This document shows positions 1 to 7,937 of a stretch of 37,558 bases of DNA, piece by piece. How positions within the stretch are numbered: position 1 is the stretch's first letter; every line of letters begins with the position of its first letter. Both the position numbers and the translations under genes were made by a program. Source of the stretch: Archaeoglobaceae archaeon (GTDB lineage: Archaea > Halobacteriota > Archaeoglobi > Archaeoglobales > Archaeoglobaceae); NCBI GenBank assembly GCA_015520485.1, contig WAPX01000019.1, forward strand, positions 1-37,558. The letters are read 5' to 3'. The notes under the pieces were generated by a model, which saw only the letters and a program-made list of their open reading frames with translations, did not search any database and had not been told where the DNA came from.

Positions 1-518
1 CAACCAGCTCTGCATTCGAAAGAACTTTTAAGGAAACCTGTTCCAGAACCTCTTCGCCCCTTAAACCTCGAAAAGAAACTTTCTACAGCATTCTCCGAAC
101 GTGCCTGTATTTTAATCCCAATATTTTCAGAGCCAGAGATACCAGCATCCCACGTCAACAACGACTTCTGGCCTGTTTTCGTGCTTAAGACTTCTCTCAA
201 AACATAGGCTTCAAAGCTTCCCCTTCCTTCAGAAGCCCATGTCAGGCATTCCTTCGAAATCTACAGCAGTCCAGACGAAGATTTGTTTCTTCTCCAGCTT
301 TTTTTCTTCTTTTTTGGCTGTTTTAGAACTCTGGGTTTGTGGTAGTATATTCTTAACTGATTCGTGACTTATTTCTTCAAATAGGGAGAGGAAATTGCTT
401 GTTTTTCTGAAAGGCCGAAGAAGTATAGTAATGTAGCAATTACTTTAGGCTCTATATCTTTCTTATTCCTCCAAAACTTGTAGCCTTGACTACCAACTGG
501 CTTATTGAGGGTTACATA
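1..518 (-). pseudogene. Decayed IS6-like DDE transposase gene, edge-truncated
   Basis: Reading the minus strand and switching frames recovers a transposase. Near 515-375 the peptide contains PKVIATLLYFFGLSEKQ, typical of the N-terminal region of archaeal IS6/ISA0963-like transposases. Around 355-240 another frame gives a lysine-rich linker and IFVWTAVDFEG, which fits the block around the first catalytic Asp. At 180-1 two further frames give PEVVVDVG (second Asp block) and ENAVESFFSRFKGR followed by RFWNRFP (the catalytic Glu block NAVE and the basic C-terminal part). At least three frame changes and several in-frame stops show that the gene is dead. The C-terminal end runs off the window, and no terminal inverted repeat is visible. 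Family assignment rests on motif memory, so the exact IS group is uncertain. Confidence 0.72.
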
Positions 519-639
519 ATGTTATATATTTTTGATCATTAATTATTTTTGTTGTTATTCTTGACGGCGCCAGTTAGAGCCTAAAACAATATAGCTTTAA
601 CAGAAAAATTTTAGTGAGCAGGCAGTTTAAAATATTACT

Positions 640-990
640 ATGAGAAAACTCTTTGTCGCTTTATGCATCGCACTCGTTCTGTCAGCTGTGGTAATTCTTG
701 CAATTGCTGACGAACAAGTCGTTGTAGCAGGTGAAATGGGAAGCTCACACCGATCAAACGTTCTGCCAGTTAACGGCACGTGGAAGCGTGCTCCGCAGAA
801 CCCGAATACCGCTTACATAGCAGTCTATTCTCCTGAAAAGAAGTTTAGCACGTGTGTGGAAAACGCTCTCATTAAAGCTGTTCGCGCGCACGGACTTAAA
901 CCGGTTCCCGCTGAAAACGTGTCTGAATACGACCTGAAGGGCAGGATTGTGTGGATATTTCACCGCCAGCACGAGCGGACGCGCAGTTAA
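640..990 (+). CDS. Small secreted or membrane-anchored protein, possibly a truncated fragment
   Basis: A 116-residue protein that begins with a clear signal peptide or membrane anchor: basic MRK followed by a hydrophobic stretch to about residue 23. The rest (residues 25-105) is a soluble, mixed alpha/beta-looking segment with VVVAGEMGSS near the start and YIAVYSPEKKF in the middle. I do not recognise the family. The last ten residues (FHRQHERTRS) look unlike the preceding sequence, and the stop overlaps the 3' end of the convergent AI-2E permease gene by four bases. The gene may therefore be the 5' part of a longer gene that has lost its 3' end. It sits beside a dead transposase, which fits local rearrangement. 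An AT-rich stretch just upstream (626-637) may hold promoter elements. Confidence 0.55.
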   Translation: MRKLFVALCIALVLSAVVILAIADEQVVVAGEMGSSHRSNVLPVNGTWKRAPQNPNTAYIAVYSPEKKFSTCVENALIKAVRAHGLKPVPAENVSEYDLKGRIVWIFHRQHERTRS

Positions 991-1997
991 GAGAATTCAG
1001 CAGTTAATCCGGCGTTTCCGTAGTGGGAGTAAATTGCGGTCAAAACAGCAACAACTGTTGGTGCAGCAAAAAAGCCGAGAATGCCTCCGGCCATGGCACC
1101 CCCTATGAAGGAAATTAACAGCAGTAGAGGGTGGATTTTGCTCGCGTATCCGACGAAGTAAGGTCTCAGAATAAGCTCTGGAACGATGTACATGAACACA
1201 ATTCCTGTTACCAAAAACCACATGGCAGTAACAAAATTTGTAACTGCGAGAAATGCAGCGATGGGCAAAATCACCATCCACTCAGCAAATACGGGAATTA
1301 AAGCGGCTAAAAACATCAGACCGCTGAGCATCGGTATGTACGGAACTCCAAAAATCAGAAAGTAGGGCACGCTCAGAATGCCTATTAACACGGCAAATGC
1401 GAAATTTCCGAACCACAAGGATATGAGCGTTTCGTCTATTCTCCTGAGCAAATCCACAGCCTCTCCTCTCCACCTCTCCGGAACCATGGCAACGATACTG
1501 CTTAACAACCTGTTTCCGTCGCACAGAGCGTAAAAACAGACTATTGCCGAGACGAGAAAGTTCATCAGGAACGTTAAAAACTTTACAGTAAAATTAAAAA
1601 ATGATGTTTTAATGTAATTCTCCACAAAATTCTCAATCTTTGGCAGATAAGAGAGAATGTAGCCCGAATACCTCTGCAGCTTTGCCCCTGTCAGAATTTT
1701 TACAACAATCGCTCTCAGCTCAGTTCTGTGGGTCAGCAGGTAAACGAGCTGTGTCAATCCCTGAAAAAGCCCGTAAAACATCAGAAAGGATACCGGTAAC
1801 AGTATGATGAGCGTGGACACCAAACTTGAATAAAAGTTACCCATCCTGCTGTCAAGTTTCGTTTTCACGGGTTTTGCCACGTAGGCAAAAGCGAAGCCCA
1901 TGGCTATGCCATCGAGAAGTGGAAAGGAAAAGTACACAAAAAACAGAAAGAGGACTAACGCAGCTATTAAAACTAAAGTCTTAAAGTTCTTTTCCAT
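987..1997 (-). CDS. AI-2E family (UPF0118) membrane permease
   Basis: A 336-residue integral membrane protein of the AI-2E/TqsA/UPF0118 family (PF01594). Members of this family export or exchange small solutes, and a few act as Na+/H+ antiporters; the substrate here cannot be read from sequence. Hydrophobic segments lie at about residues 7-35, 60-85, 140-165, 195-250, 255-285 and 290-320, separated by the charged central region usual for the family (RWRGEAVDLLRRIDETL). The length matches family members of 330-370 residues. It starts 42 bases after the stop of the actin-like gene and may be the last gene of that transcript. Family assignment is firm; biological role is not known. Confidence 0.85.
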   Translation of the reverse strand: MEKNFKTLVLIAALVLFLFFVYFSFPLLDGIAMGFAFAYVAKPVKTKLDSRMGNFYSSLVSTLIILLPVSFLMFYGLFQGLTQLVYLLTHRTELRAIVVKILTGAKLQRYSGYILSYLPKIENFVENYIKTSFFNFTVKFLTFLMNFLVSAIVCFYALCDGNRLLSSIVAMVPERWRGEAVDLLRRIDETLISLWFGNFAFAVLIGILSVPYFLIFGVPYIPMLSGLMFLAALIPVFAEWMVILPIAAFLAVTNFVTAMWFLVTGIVFMYIVPELILRPYFVGYASKIHPLLLLISFIGGAMAGGILGFFAAPTVVAVLTAIYSHYGNAGLTAEFS

Positions 1998-2039
1998 GTT
2001 ACCGGATCAAATGTAAAAAATTTGTAATTACGTTTCAGT

Positions 2040-3017
2040 TTAACCTTCTCTCGTCTTCGCAGCTATTAAACAGCCTCTTGCAACGCTGAACAGCGGGTCT
2101 CTTGCAACTCTTATCTCGGAAACGTTAACAGGCAGTCCAATTTCGTTCAATCTTTCGTCAAACAGTGCTTTGAAACCTCTCGGCTTGGACGTTCCACCTG
2201 CAAGAACCACTGGAAATTCGACTGCAGGAGGTGTAACCTCTGCGAGTTTTCTTGCGAGGTTCTCGACTATGTTCGATATCAGCTGGTCGTAGTATATGGC
2301 AAGAGCGCCCTCAACGCTTCCGAGCTCGACCTCTCTTTTCAGCTCGAAACCACTCTCCTTTATCGCACACACTTGCTCTCTCGACATTCCGGTAGCCTTG
2401 GCAACGTTTTCGTCTATCCAGTCTCCACCTTTTGCTATGCTGAAGGAAACGATGGGTGCTGCGAAGTACGCTGCCGTTACGTTTGTCATTCCAGCTCCAA
2501 AGCTGATACCTATTCCGGTAAAACTTGTATCTGCGAGCTCTGAATACACAACTGCCAGCCCCTCATCTATCACGTACGGTGTGTACCCTATCTTCTTTAT
2601 CAGCGCCTCCATAGTCTTCCTGTGGTAGAGAACCTCTATGTCAGAGTCTATGGGCTTTGCCGGAGAGGATATGCAAACAGTCTCTCCAGCGTACTCCGGA
2701 GAGCCAACGACCTTTTCTATCAGCAGCTTGATAATCGGAATTGCCTCTTTCTCTTCCGGACTCAAAACACCAGATTTCATTGGTCTTCTCGTGCTCTTCT
2801 TGAAGACAGTTGCAAACCTGAGAGCGTCATCTCCAAGAACGTATATTTTGTTCCCCTTTATGACGTAAGCAACTCTCGCGTTGTCGAGCATCATCTTCGT
2901 CATTTCGTTGTAATCCAGCTCGAGAAAAGCATTCCTCTGCTGAACGAAAACGATCTCATCTCCTTCCATTTCGGAGCATATTATGTTCATAGTTCCTACA
3001 TCCAGACCCTTTGACAT
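2040..3017 (-). CDS. Archaeal actin/MreB/ParM-like ATPase
   Basis: A 325-residue protein of the actin-Hsp70 ATPase fold. The phosphate-1 loop is at residues 5-9 (LDVGT), phosphate-2 in GISFGAGMTNV at about 170-180, and the adenosine motif in VLAGGTSKPRGF at about 270-282. The size matches prokaryotic actin-like proteins such as Thermoplasma Ta0583 or ParM rather than Hsp70. Such proteins polymerise to position plasmids, organelles or the cell envelope. The start is supported by a strong GGAGGTG ribosome binding site seven bases upstream. The gene follows a four-helix membrane protein by 11 bases, so the two are very likely co-transcribed; I infer that the membrane protein anchors or regulates the filament. 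No named archaeal orthologue can be assigned from sequence alone. Confidence 0.8.
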   Translation of the reverse strand: MSKGLDVGTMNIICSEMEGDEIVFVQQRNAFLELDYNEMTKMMLDNARVAYVIKGNKIYVLGDDALRFATVFKKSTRRPMKSGVLSPEEKEAIPIIKLLIEKVVGSPEYAGETVCISSPAKPIDSDIEVLYHRKTMEALIKKIGYTPYVIDEGLAVVYSELADTSFTGIGISFGAGMTNVTAAYFAAPIVSFSIAKGGDWIDENVAKATGMSREQVCAIKESGFELKREVELGSVEGALAIYYDQLISNIVENLARKLAEVTPPAVEFPVVLAGGTSKPRGFKALFDERLNEIGLPVNVSEIRVARDPLFSVARGCLIAAKTREG

Positions 3018-3028
3018 TCGAACACCTC

Positions 3029-3817
3029 CTAAAAACTCTTACCCGAAATTTCAGAACTCTTACCCCTGATTTTGCTTTCCTCAATCATCTTCAGGACTTT
3101 GGCAGCGTCATCCACTTCTTCAACTTCTTTCTTCCTCACTCTCTTTCCACCCTCCTTCAGCTTCCTGAGCTCCTCTGCCTCAGGAACATTATCTTTGACT
3201 CTAACCACGTTTCCTCTGTAATTCCCGTCTTTCAGTGCAACACCAACCTCAAAGTCCAATTTTGGCTCTACTATTTCTATGTCGAGCAGTTTATCGAAGT
3301 CTGGCTCTATTAGCTTCGCACTTTCAAGGTCTATTTCGGACTCTATTTCCTTTTTAAGCTTCTTTTTCTCAGCATAGGTGGTTGGAGCGGGTTTCTCTCT
3401 CTTTATTTCGATTACCGGTGTTTTTTCCAGCAGCCTCAGAACAGCCTCGGCAAAGGAGCTGCTGAAGAAAAGTACGAGACCTATTGCGTAAAGCAGCGCC
3501 ACGTAAACGACCTGAGGGTAGTACCAGTAATTTGGATACATTGCAACGAACAGTACAACTGCCAGAGTCGTCAGAATGAATGCCGCTACTGTTGCTAGTC
3601 TGTATCGCTTAAAGCCGTACATTGCGTTTACTCCGTACAGTGCAAGAGGAATTGCGAGGCCGATAATTACTGCTGTAACTTCTATCTGCGTCGGATTCGA
3701 ATATCTGTTTATCTGAAAAATCGCTATGAGAGCAAGACCTATAACTACGAGAAAGACTCCAACCGCAAAAATCAGTGAGGGTAGATAGTACTCCCTGTCC
3801 CGCCGTCCCCGTCCCAT
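3029..3817 (-). CDS. Four-helix membrane protein with charged cytoplasmic tail, actin-gene partner
   Basis: A 262-residue protein with a basic N-terminus (MGRGRRDR), four predicted membrane helices at about residues 12-33, 45-67, 73-93 and 101-125, and then a soluble tail of about 135 residues. The tail is dominated by Lys and Glu (EKKKLKKEIESEIDLESAK, later KEGGKRVRKKEVEEVDD) and ends in a likely helical segment. By the positive-inside rule the tail is cytoplasmic. I do not recognise a family. The gene is the first of a probable operon with the actin-like ATPase directly downstream, which makes the tail a plausible docking site for that protein. A TATA box lies at 3842-3849, only about 25 bases before the start codon's presumed transcript start. 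Confidence 0.65.
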   Translation of the reverse strand: MGRGRRDREYYLPSLIFAVGVFLVVIGLALIAIFQINRYSNPTQIEVTAVIIGLAIPLALYGVNAMYGFKRYRLATVAAFILTTLAVVLFVAMYPNYWYYPQVVYVALLYAIGLVLFFSSSFAEAVLRLLEKTPVIEIKREKPAPTTYAEKKKLKKEIESEIDLESAKLIEPDFDKLLDIEIVEPKLDFEVGVALKDGNYRGNVVRVKDNVPEAEELRKLKEGGKRVRKKEVEEVDDAAKVLKMIEESKIRGKSSEISGKSF

Positions 3818-3841
3818 TGCAAATAGCTTGTAGAGTGTAGG

Positions 3842-3849
3842 ATATAAAG
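3842..3849 (-). promoter_or_regulatory. TATA box of the membrane protein/actin operon
   Basis: On the minus strand the sequence CCTTTATATCC lies about 28 bases before the ATG at 3817. At the usual archaeal spacing this puts transcription start a few bases ahead of the ATG, so the transcript would be almost leaderless. Confidence 0.5.
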
Positions 3850-3880
3850 GTATCGCTTTAATGGTACCTGTGATACCTTT
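3846..3880. promoter_or_regulatory. Inverted repeat overlapping a TATA box, candidate operator
   Basis: The arms AAAGGTATC (3846-3854) and GATACCTTT (3872-3880) are perfect reverse complements separated by 17 bases, with a GGTACC palindrome near the middle. One arm overlaps the TATA box of the membrane protein/actin operon, a position where a bound regulator would block or recruit the basal factors. That it is an operator is inference. Confidence 0.4.
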
Positions 3881-3954
3881 ACCAACACCTCCGCTTATTT
3901 TCTTACCTTTTATTTTGCTTTTTTACTTTTTACTTTTCGTTTTCTCCCTTTTAA

Positions 3955-4680
3955 CTATTCAGACCTGTCAGAATTAGCGTATTTTCTGTACTCTTCCACT
4001 GCTTTTTTCCACTCCTCATCGCTTAAAAGAGGGTCTCTAACTTCGTTGAGCAGAAAAGCTTCTGTTCTCTCCAAACAGGTGCCGCACTTAAGACACGGTC
4101 TCTCTCCGCCCTCATAACAGCTCCACGTCAGCTCGTAGGGGACTTTGAGTTTTAATCCCAGAGAAACGACTTCAGCTTTCGTCATGTCCACGAAAGGTGC
4201 CTTGAGTTCTACCGGTGTGAAGAGTGTTGCCAGATAGATTGCGGCGTCCAGAGCTTTTACGAACTCTTTTCTGCAATCGGGGTATATGGCGTAATCTGAC
4301 CTGTGAGCGGCGTAGTAAACTTCACTCTCCCCGAGCTTCACGGCATATCCAGCGGCGATGGAAAGCATGATCATGTTTCTGTTCGGAACAACTGTTACCT
4401 TCTGCCTCTCGTCGGTGTAAAATCCGTGAGGAACTTCCTCTTCTCCGGTCAGAGCTCCAGAAGAAATAAGGTGGGATATAGACGAAATATCGACAACCCT
4501 GTGGGTTAAATTAAATCCAGCTTTTTTCGCAGCTTCAACTACTTTTTTAGCGTGTTCTATTTCTCTGCTGTGCCTCTGTCCGTAGTTGAAGGTGAGAGCG
4601 TGGACTTCCGCCCCCTTACTGCACAGGTACCAGAGCAGCGTTGTTGAATCCAGACCCCCACTCAGTATCATGACTGCCAT
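3955..4680 (-). CDS. queC: 7-cyano-7-deazaguanine (preQ0) synthase QueC
   Basis: A 241-residue enzyme that converts 7-carboxy-7-deazaguanine, ammonia and ATP to preQ0, the base inserted by TgtA to begin archaeosine synthesis in tRNA. The PP-loop is at residues 7-12 (SGGLDS). The family zinc site is complete: Cys188, Cys196, Cys199 and Cys202. YAAHRSDYAIYPDCR at about 123-137 is the substrate-binding region. Length matches QueC (220-245 residues). The gene starts 26 bases after the metG stop and is probably co-transcribed with it. The tgtA-arcS pair that consumes its product is about 9 kb away in the same window. Confidence 0.95.
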   Translation of the reverse strand: MAVMILSGGLDSTTLLWYLCSKGAEVHALTFNYGQRHSREIEHAKKVVEAAKKAGFNLTHRVVDISSISHLISSGALTGEEEVPHGFYTDERQKVTVVPNRNMIMLSIAAGYAVKLGESEVYYAAHRSDYAIYPDCRKEFVKALDAAIYLATLFTPVELKAPFVDMTKAEVVSLGLKLKVPYELTWSCYEGGERPCLKCGTCLERTEAFLLNEVRDPLLSDEEWKKAVEEYRKYANSDRSE

Positions 4681-4706
4681 ATCGGATCACGCTAACAGTT
4701 TACCGG

Positions 4707-6752
4707 TTACCTGACCCTGCTTCCCGGCGGCACTTCCCGTTCCGGAGTTAGAAGAACTGCTTTTCCGTCAACGTCCGCGGCAAGCAGCATTCCTTGACTT
4801 TCCACACCCATCAATCTGGCCGGTTTCAGGTTCGCGAGAACGACGACGAGTTTTCCTGCCAAATCCTCTGGTTTGTGGTTTTCTGCAATTCCCGCAACTA
4901 TCTGTCTTACCTCATTTCCTACGTCAACCTCCAGCCTCATGAGCTTTTTGCTTTTCTTTATCCTTTCGGCTTTCAGTATTTTTCCGACTCTTATGTCCAG
5001 CCTGAGGAAGTCGTCTATGGCTACGATTTCCGGTTTTTTCTCAGCCCCGGCCTTCTCAGCTTCTTCAGCCTTCCTTATTCTTTCCAGCATTATTTTTTCC
5101 ATTTTTTCTACTTTTTCTTCTTCTACCTTTTTGAAAGGTGGCTTTGGTTTTTCCAGCACGTTAACTTTTTCGAATTTCAGTGCGTCGTCCATTTTAGAGT
5201 TTTTGACGTCAATGCCCATGGTTTTTCCTACAGCTTCCATCGAGAATGGAAGAACGGGATAGGCCAAAATTACAAGAGCTCTCACGATCTGCAGGCAGTT
5301 TGCAATCGTTTTTGCACACTCCACTTTATCTGTCTTCACCCGCTCCCACGGTTTTTTACTCTGGAAGTAGTTATTTCCGAAACCCGACAGCTCCATGAAT
5401 GCGTCACTTGCCACCTTAAACTCCCAGCTTGACACGGCTTTGACTATTTCGTTTTTAGCTTTTTCTACAGCTTTTTTTACCTCTTCATCCACGCTAAAAT
5501 CACCGGATGCATCCAGAACATCCCATACGTTTCCGCCAAAGTTCTTCCACGCGAAGTGCAGAACCCTGTAGATGAAATTTCCAAGATTGGCTATCAATTC
5601 GTTATTCACTTTTTCCATAAAAATCTTCCATGAAAAGTTCAAATCTTTTTGATGGGAGGTGTAGTTGACGATGTAGTACCTCAGATAGTCCGGATGAAAG
5701 CCCTCCTTCAGGTAATCGTCCTCGACCCAGACAACGTAACCCCTCGACTTCGAGAAAGTTTTGCCCTCAACTTTTACCATCCCGCTCGCTACCACAGCAG
5801 AAGGCAGAGCAAATTCAGCACCCTTCAGCATGGAAGGCCAGAATATGCAGTGGTGGTAAACTATGTCAAGCCCTATGAAGTGCGTCACGTCAGTCCAGCG
5901 TATACCGTTATCGGCATTCGTGCCCTCTATCCATATCTTCTCCCAGTCGCACCCCTTAACCCTGCAGGCTTCTCTTGTGTAGGATATGTAACCTATTGGA
6001 GCGTCAACCCATACGTAAACAACCAGATCTTCTCCCGGAAACTTTACGCCCCACTCGAGATTTCTGGTTATGCACCAGTCCTTTAACTCCTTTTTTACCC
6101 ACTCTCTCGCGTAGTTTAGAGCGTTCTCCGTACCTCTTAGCTTTTCGAGGTACTCGAGCAAAAACTCTTTAAAAGCTGTAAGCCTGAAGAAGAAGTGCTT
6201 CTGCTTTCTGAATTCGGCTTTACTCCCGCATATCTTGCACCTCGGCTCCTTGATCTCACCCGGCTCCAAATACCTTCCACACCCCTGATCGCACTCATCT
6301 CCTCTCGCAACTGCTCCGCAGTAAGGGCATATACCTTCAACGTACCTGTCGGGAAGAAACCTCCTGCATTTCGGGCAGTAAGCGAGTTCCACCTCTTTTG
6401 AGTAAACGTATCCGTTTTCTATGAGCCTCTTCACGAATTCAACAGTCATTTCGTGGTGGTAGTCGCTGTCAGTTCTGCCAAAAAAGTCGAATTCCACTCC
6501 CACAGCGGAGAATATCTTTTTAAAGTGTTCGTGATACCTGTTCACGAGATCTCTGGGGGATATTCCCTCTTTTTCTGCGTTTATTACTATGGGCGTTCCG
6601 TGGCAATCGCTTCCGCAGATGAAAAGAACGTTTTTCCCCATCAGGCGAAGGTAGCGAACGTAGACGTCTGCAGGTATGTACGTTCTCAGGTGTCCTATGT
6701 GTGCCTTGCCATTAGCGTAAGGCAGACCGCACGTAATCAGCTTGACCTCCAT
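4707..6752 (-). CDS. metG: Methionyl-tRNA synthetase with fused C-terminal tRNA-binding domain
   Basis: A 681-residue class I aminoacyl-tRNA synthetase that charges tRNA-Met. The HIGH motif is at residues 18-21, and KTFSKS at 331-336 is the KMSKS equivalent. Between them is the connective-peptide zinc region with four CxxC-type knuckles (about 126-175: CPKC, CPYC, CDQGC, CKIC). After the anticodon-binding helices comes a Lys/Glu-rich helical linker (about 535-570) and a C-terminal EMAPII-like OB-fold domain (about 575-681) beginning DFLRLDIRVGKIL. Several archaea encode that domain as a separate gene; here it is fused. A TATA-like AATATAC at 6774-6780 implies a near-leaderless transcript. queC follows downstream. 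Confidence 0.97.
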   Translation of the reverse strand: MEVKLITCGLPYANGKAHIGHLRTYIPADVYVRYLRLMGKNVLFICGSDCHGTPIVINAEKEGISPRDLVNRYHEHFKKIFSAVGVEFDFFGRTDSDYHHEMTVEFVKRLIENGYVYSKEVELAYCPKCRRFLPDRYVEGICPYCGAVARGDECDQGCGRYLEPGEIKEPRCKICGSKAEFRKQKHFFFRLTAFKEFLLEYLEKLRGTENALNYAREWVKKELKDWCITRNLEWGVKFPGEDLVVYVWVDAPIGYISYTREACRVKGCDWEKIWIEGTNADNGIRWTDVTHFIGLDIVYHHCIFWPSMLKGAEFALPSAVVASGMVKVEGKTFSKSRGYVVWVEDDYLKEGFHPDYLRYYIVNYTSHQKDLNFSWKIFMEKVNNELIANLGNFIYRVLHFAWKNFGGNVWDVLDASGDFSVDEEVKKAVEKAKNEIVKAVSSWEFKVASDAFMELSGFGNNYFQSKKPWERVKTDKVECAKTIANCLQIVRALVILAYPVLPFSMEAVGKTMGIDVKNSKMDDALKFEKVNVLEKPKPPFKKVEEEKVEKMEKIMLERIRKAEEAEKAGAEKKPEIVAIDDFLRLDIRVGKILKAERIKKSKKLMRLEVDVGNEVRQIVAGIAENHKPEDLAGKLVVVLANLKPARLMGVESQGMLLAADVDGKAVLLTPEREVPPGSRVR

Positions 6753-6773
6753 GTTCAGCCTCGTGAGCTTGAA

Positions 6774-6780
6774 GTATATT
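6774..6780 (-). promoter_or_regulatory. TATA box of metG-queC
   Basis: Minus-strand AAAATATACTTC is centred about 25 bases before the metG ATG at 6752, the archaeal TATA position for a transcript starting at or next to the start codon. Confidence 0.4.
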
Positions 6781-6889
6781 TTGGTTTTTGCTCTTCCTTT
6801 GCAGTCTCGACAAAGAGCTGTTTAAATCACTCCAGCAACAGAAGTTGAACTAAAAATTTAAAGTAAAGAACGTTAAAAATTTGTCAATT

Positions 6890-7456
6890 TCAGGATAGTG
6901 GCAGCACTTTCCTGCCGTAAACTGTGTTTACGAGCTCAGCCATCGCTATGTACCACGCGAGCAGTCCAGTAATGAATATCTCCGCACCCACGGGTTTGGC
7001 CGGAACCATGTTCAGTGGTAGAAGTATGAGCAGACCAAAGGCTATCCAGAGCAAAACGAAGAGCGCTGCAAGAAATTTACCAACCCTGAACGATGCAATC
7101 ATGAACGCGAATGTGAACAGGAACCACATGAGCGCAAAGCCGGCATTACCAGCAGCTCCAATTTTCACACCAAGCAGAGGTAACACAGCATCCTTGAGAA
7201 AAACAGCCCACCAAAAGGCACCGTAAGCCATGAACGCAGAACCGCCGAAAATGCTGCCCTTTCTCAGGTCAACTATACCCGCTATGAACTGAGCTGTACC
7301 ACCGAAAGCCAGAGCTAGGCAGAGCGTTGGACTTCCACCCCAGTACCCCATAACTGCTAATCCTGTTGCCATTGTTGTGAGAGCGAAACCCATTAATCCC
7401 ACTACTGCCGGATTTGCCCACCATTCTTTCATCATTCCAGCATCTTCTATGCCCAT
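6890..7456 (-). CDS. GPR1/FUN34/YaaH (SatP) family acetate or succinate carrier
   Basis: A membrane protein of 188 residues from the chosen start. It has six hydrophobic segments and the family signature NPAVVGL (variant of NPAPLGL) at about residues 14-20. Members carry acetate or succinate with protons across the cell membrane; acetate uptake would suit an acetate-oxidising member of the Archaeoglobales. The reading frame is open to an ATG at 7489, but the ATG at 7456 is preferred. A GGAGGTG site lies five to six bases before it, and the TATA box at 7501-7510 would start transcription near 7480, inside the longer version. The gene stands alone. Substrate is inferred from family. Confidence 0.88.
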   Translation of the reverse strand: MGIEDAGMMKEWWANPAVVGLMGFALTTMATGLAVMGYWGGSPTLCLALAFGGTAQFIAGIVDLRKGSIFGGSAFMAYGAFWWAVFLKDAVLPLLGVKIGAAGNAGFALMWFLFTFAFMIASFRVGKFLAALFVLLWIAFGLLILLPLNMVPAKPVGAEIFITGLLAWYIAMAELVNTVYGRKVLPLS

Positions 7457-7500
7457 TCTGACACCTCCTGAAATGTCATGATTTGGCATTATATTTTTAG

Positions 7501-7510
7501 TATTTAAAAA
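7501..7510 (-). promoter_or_regulatory. TATA box of the acetate-carrier gene
   Basis: Minus-strand TTTTTAAATA lies about 50 bases before the ATG at 7456. It predicts transcription start near 7480, leaving a leader of about 24 bases that contains the GGAGGTG ribosome binding site. Confidence 0.5.
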
Positions 7511-7937
7511 TTTCGGTTAGATTAATAAAAAATAAATACGATAATTTTAAATCTTAATTTATATTCTCATAACCTGCCATGATTCGATTATTACTTCCGT
7601 ATTTAAGCCTTTCCAACAATCAGACACTTTCGTACCGTGTAAAACATTGTCAAGGATCTGTTTTAGTCGATAGAGCCTTAGCAGTCTAATTTTAATTTAT
7701 TTTTTCTATGATTTTAATTTAAAGAGACGGCCTGAGTGGATCTGGCAGAAAGGATGTCAGGGATGACAAAAACGCTGCATTTCACATCTCTTTTGAAGAA
7801 CCGGCGGGATTTTGTTTTACTGTTCGATAATAGCAATCACTCAATCTATCGTCAAAATCCAGTTCGACAACTACCGTTTTTAGTTAGAATGATACATAAT
7901 TAAAATTTAGCAAAAACTGCAAAATATCTATATACTA
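7511..7937. other. Intergenic stretch without a supported gene
   Basis: About 430 bases, strongly AT-rich at both ends with a more GC-balanced centre (7725-7810). Short open stretches exist on both strands (up to about 35 codons), but none has a convincing start with a ribosome binding site or a recognisable product. No tRNA, repeat array or snoRNA-like C/D box pair is convincing. It may contain a small RNA or a relic, but I cannot show it. Confidence 0.4.

Noticed and set aside
4794-5432. Long open frame on the plus strand opposite metG
   Set aside because: It has a Phe/Tyr-rich, non-protein-like composition and is the antisense of the well-supported MetG C-terminal half.
7511-7937. Short open stretches and possible small RNA in the gap before guaAB
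   Set aside because: The stretches lack starts with ribosome binding sites and recognisable products. The sequence near 7750 resembles a C/D-box RNA only loosely, with no matching box pair.
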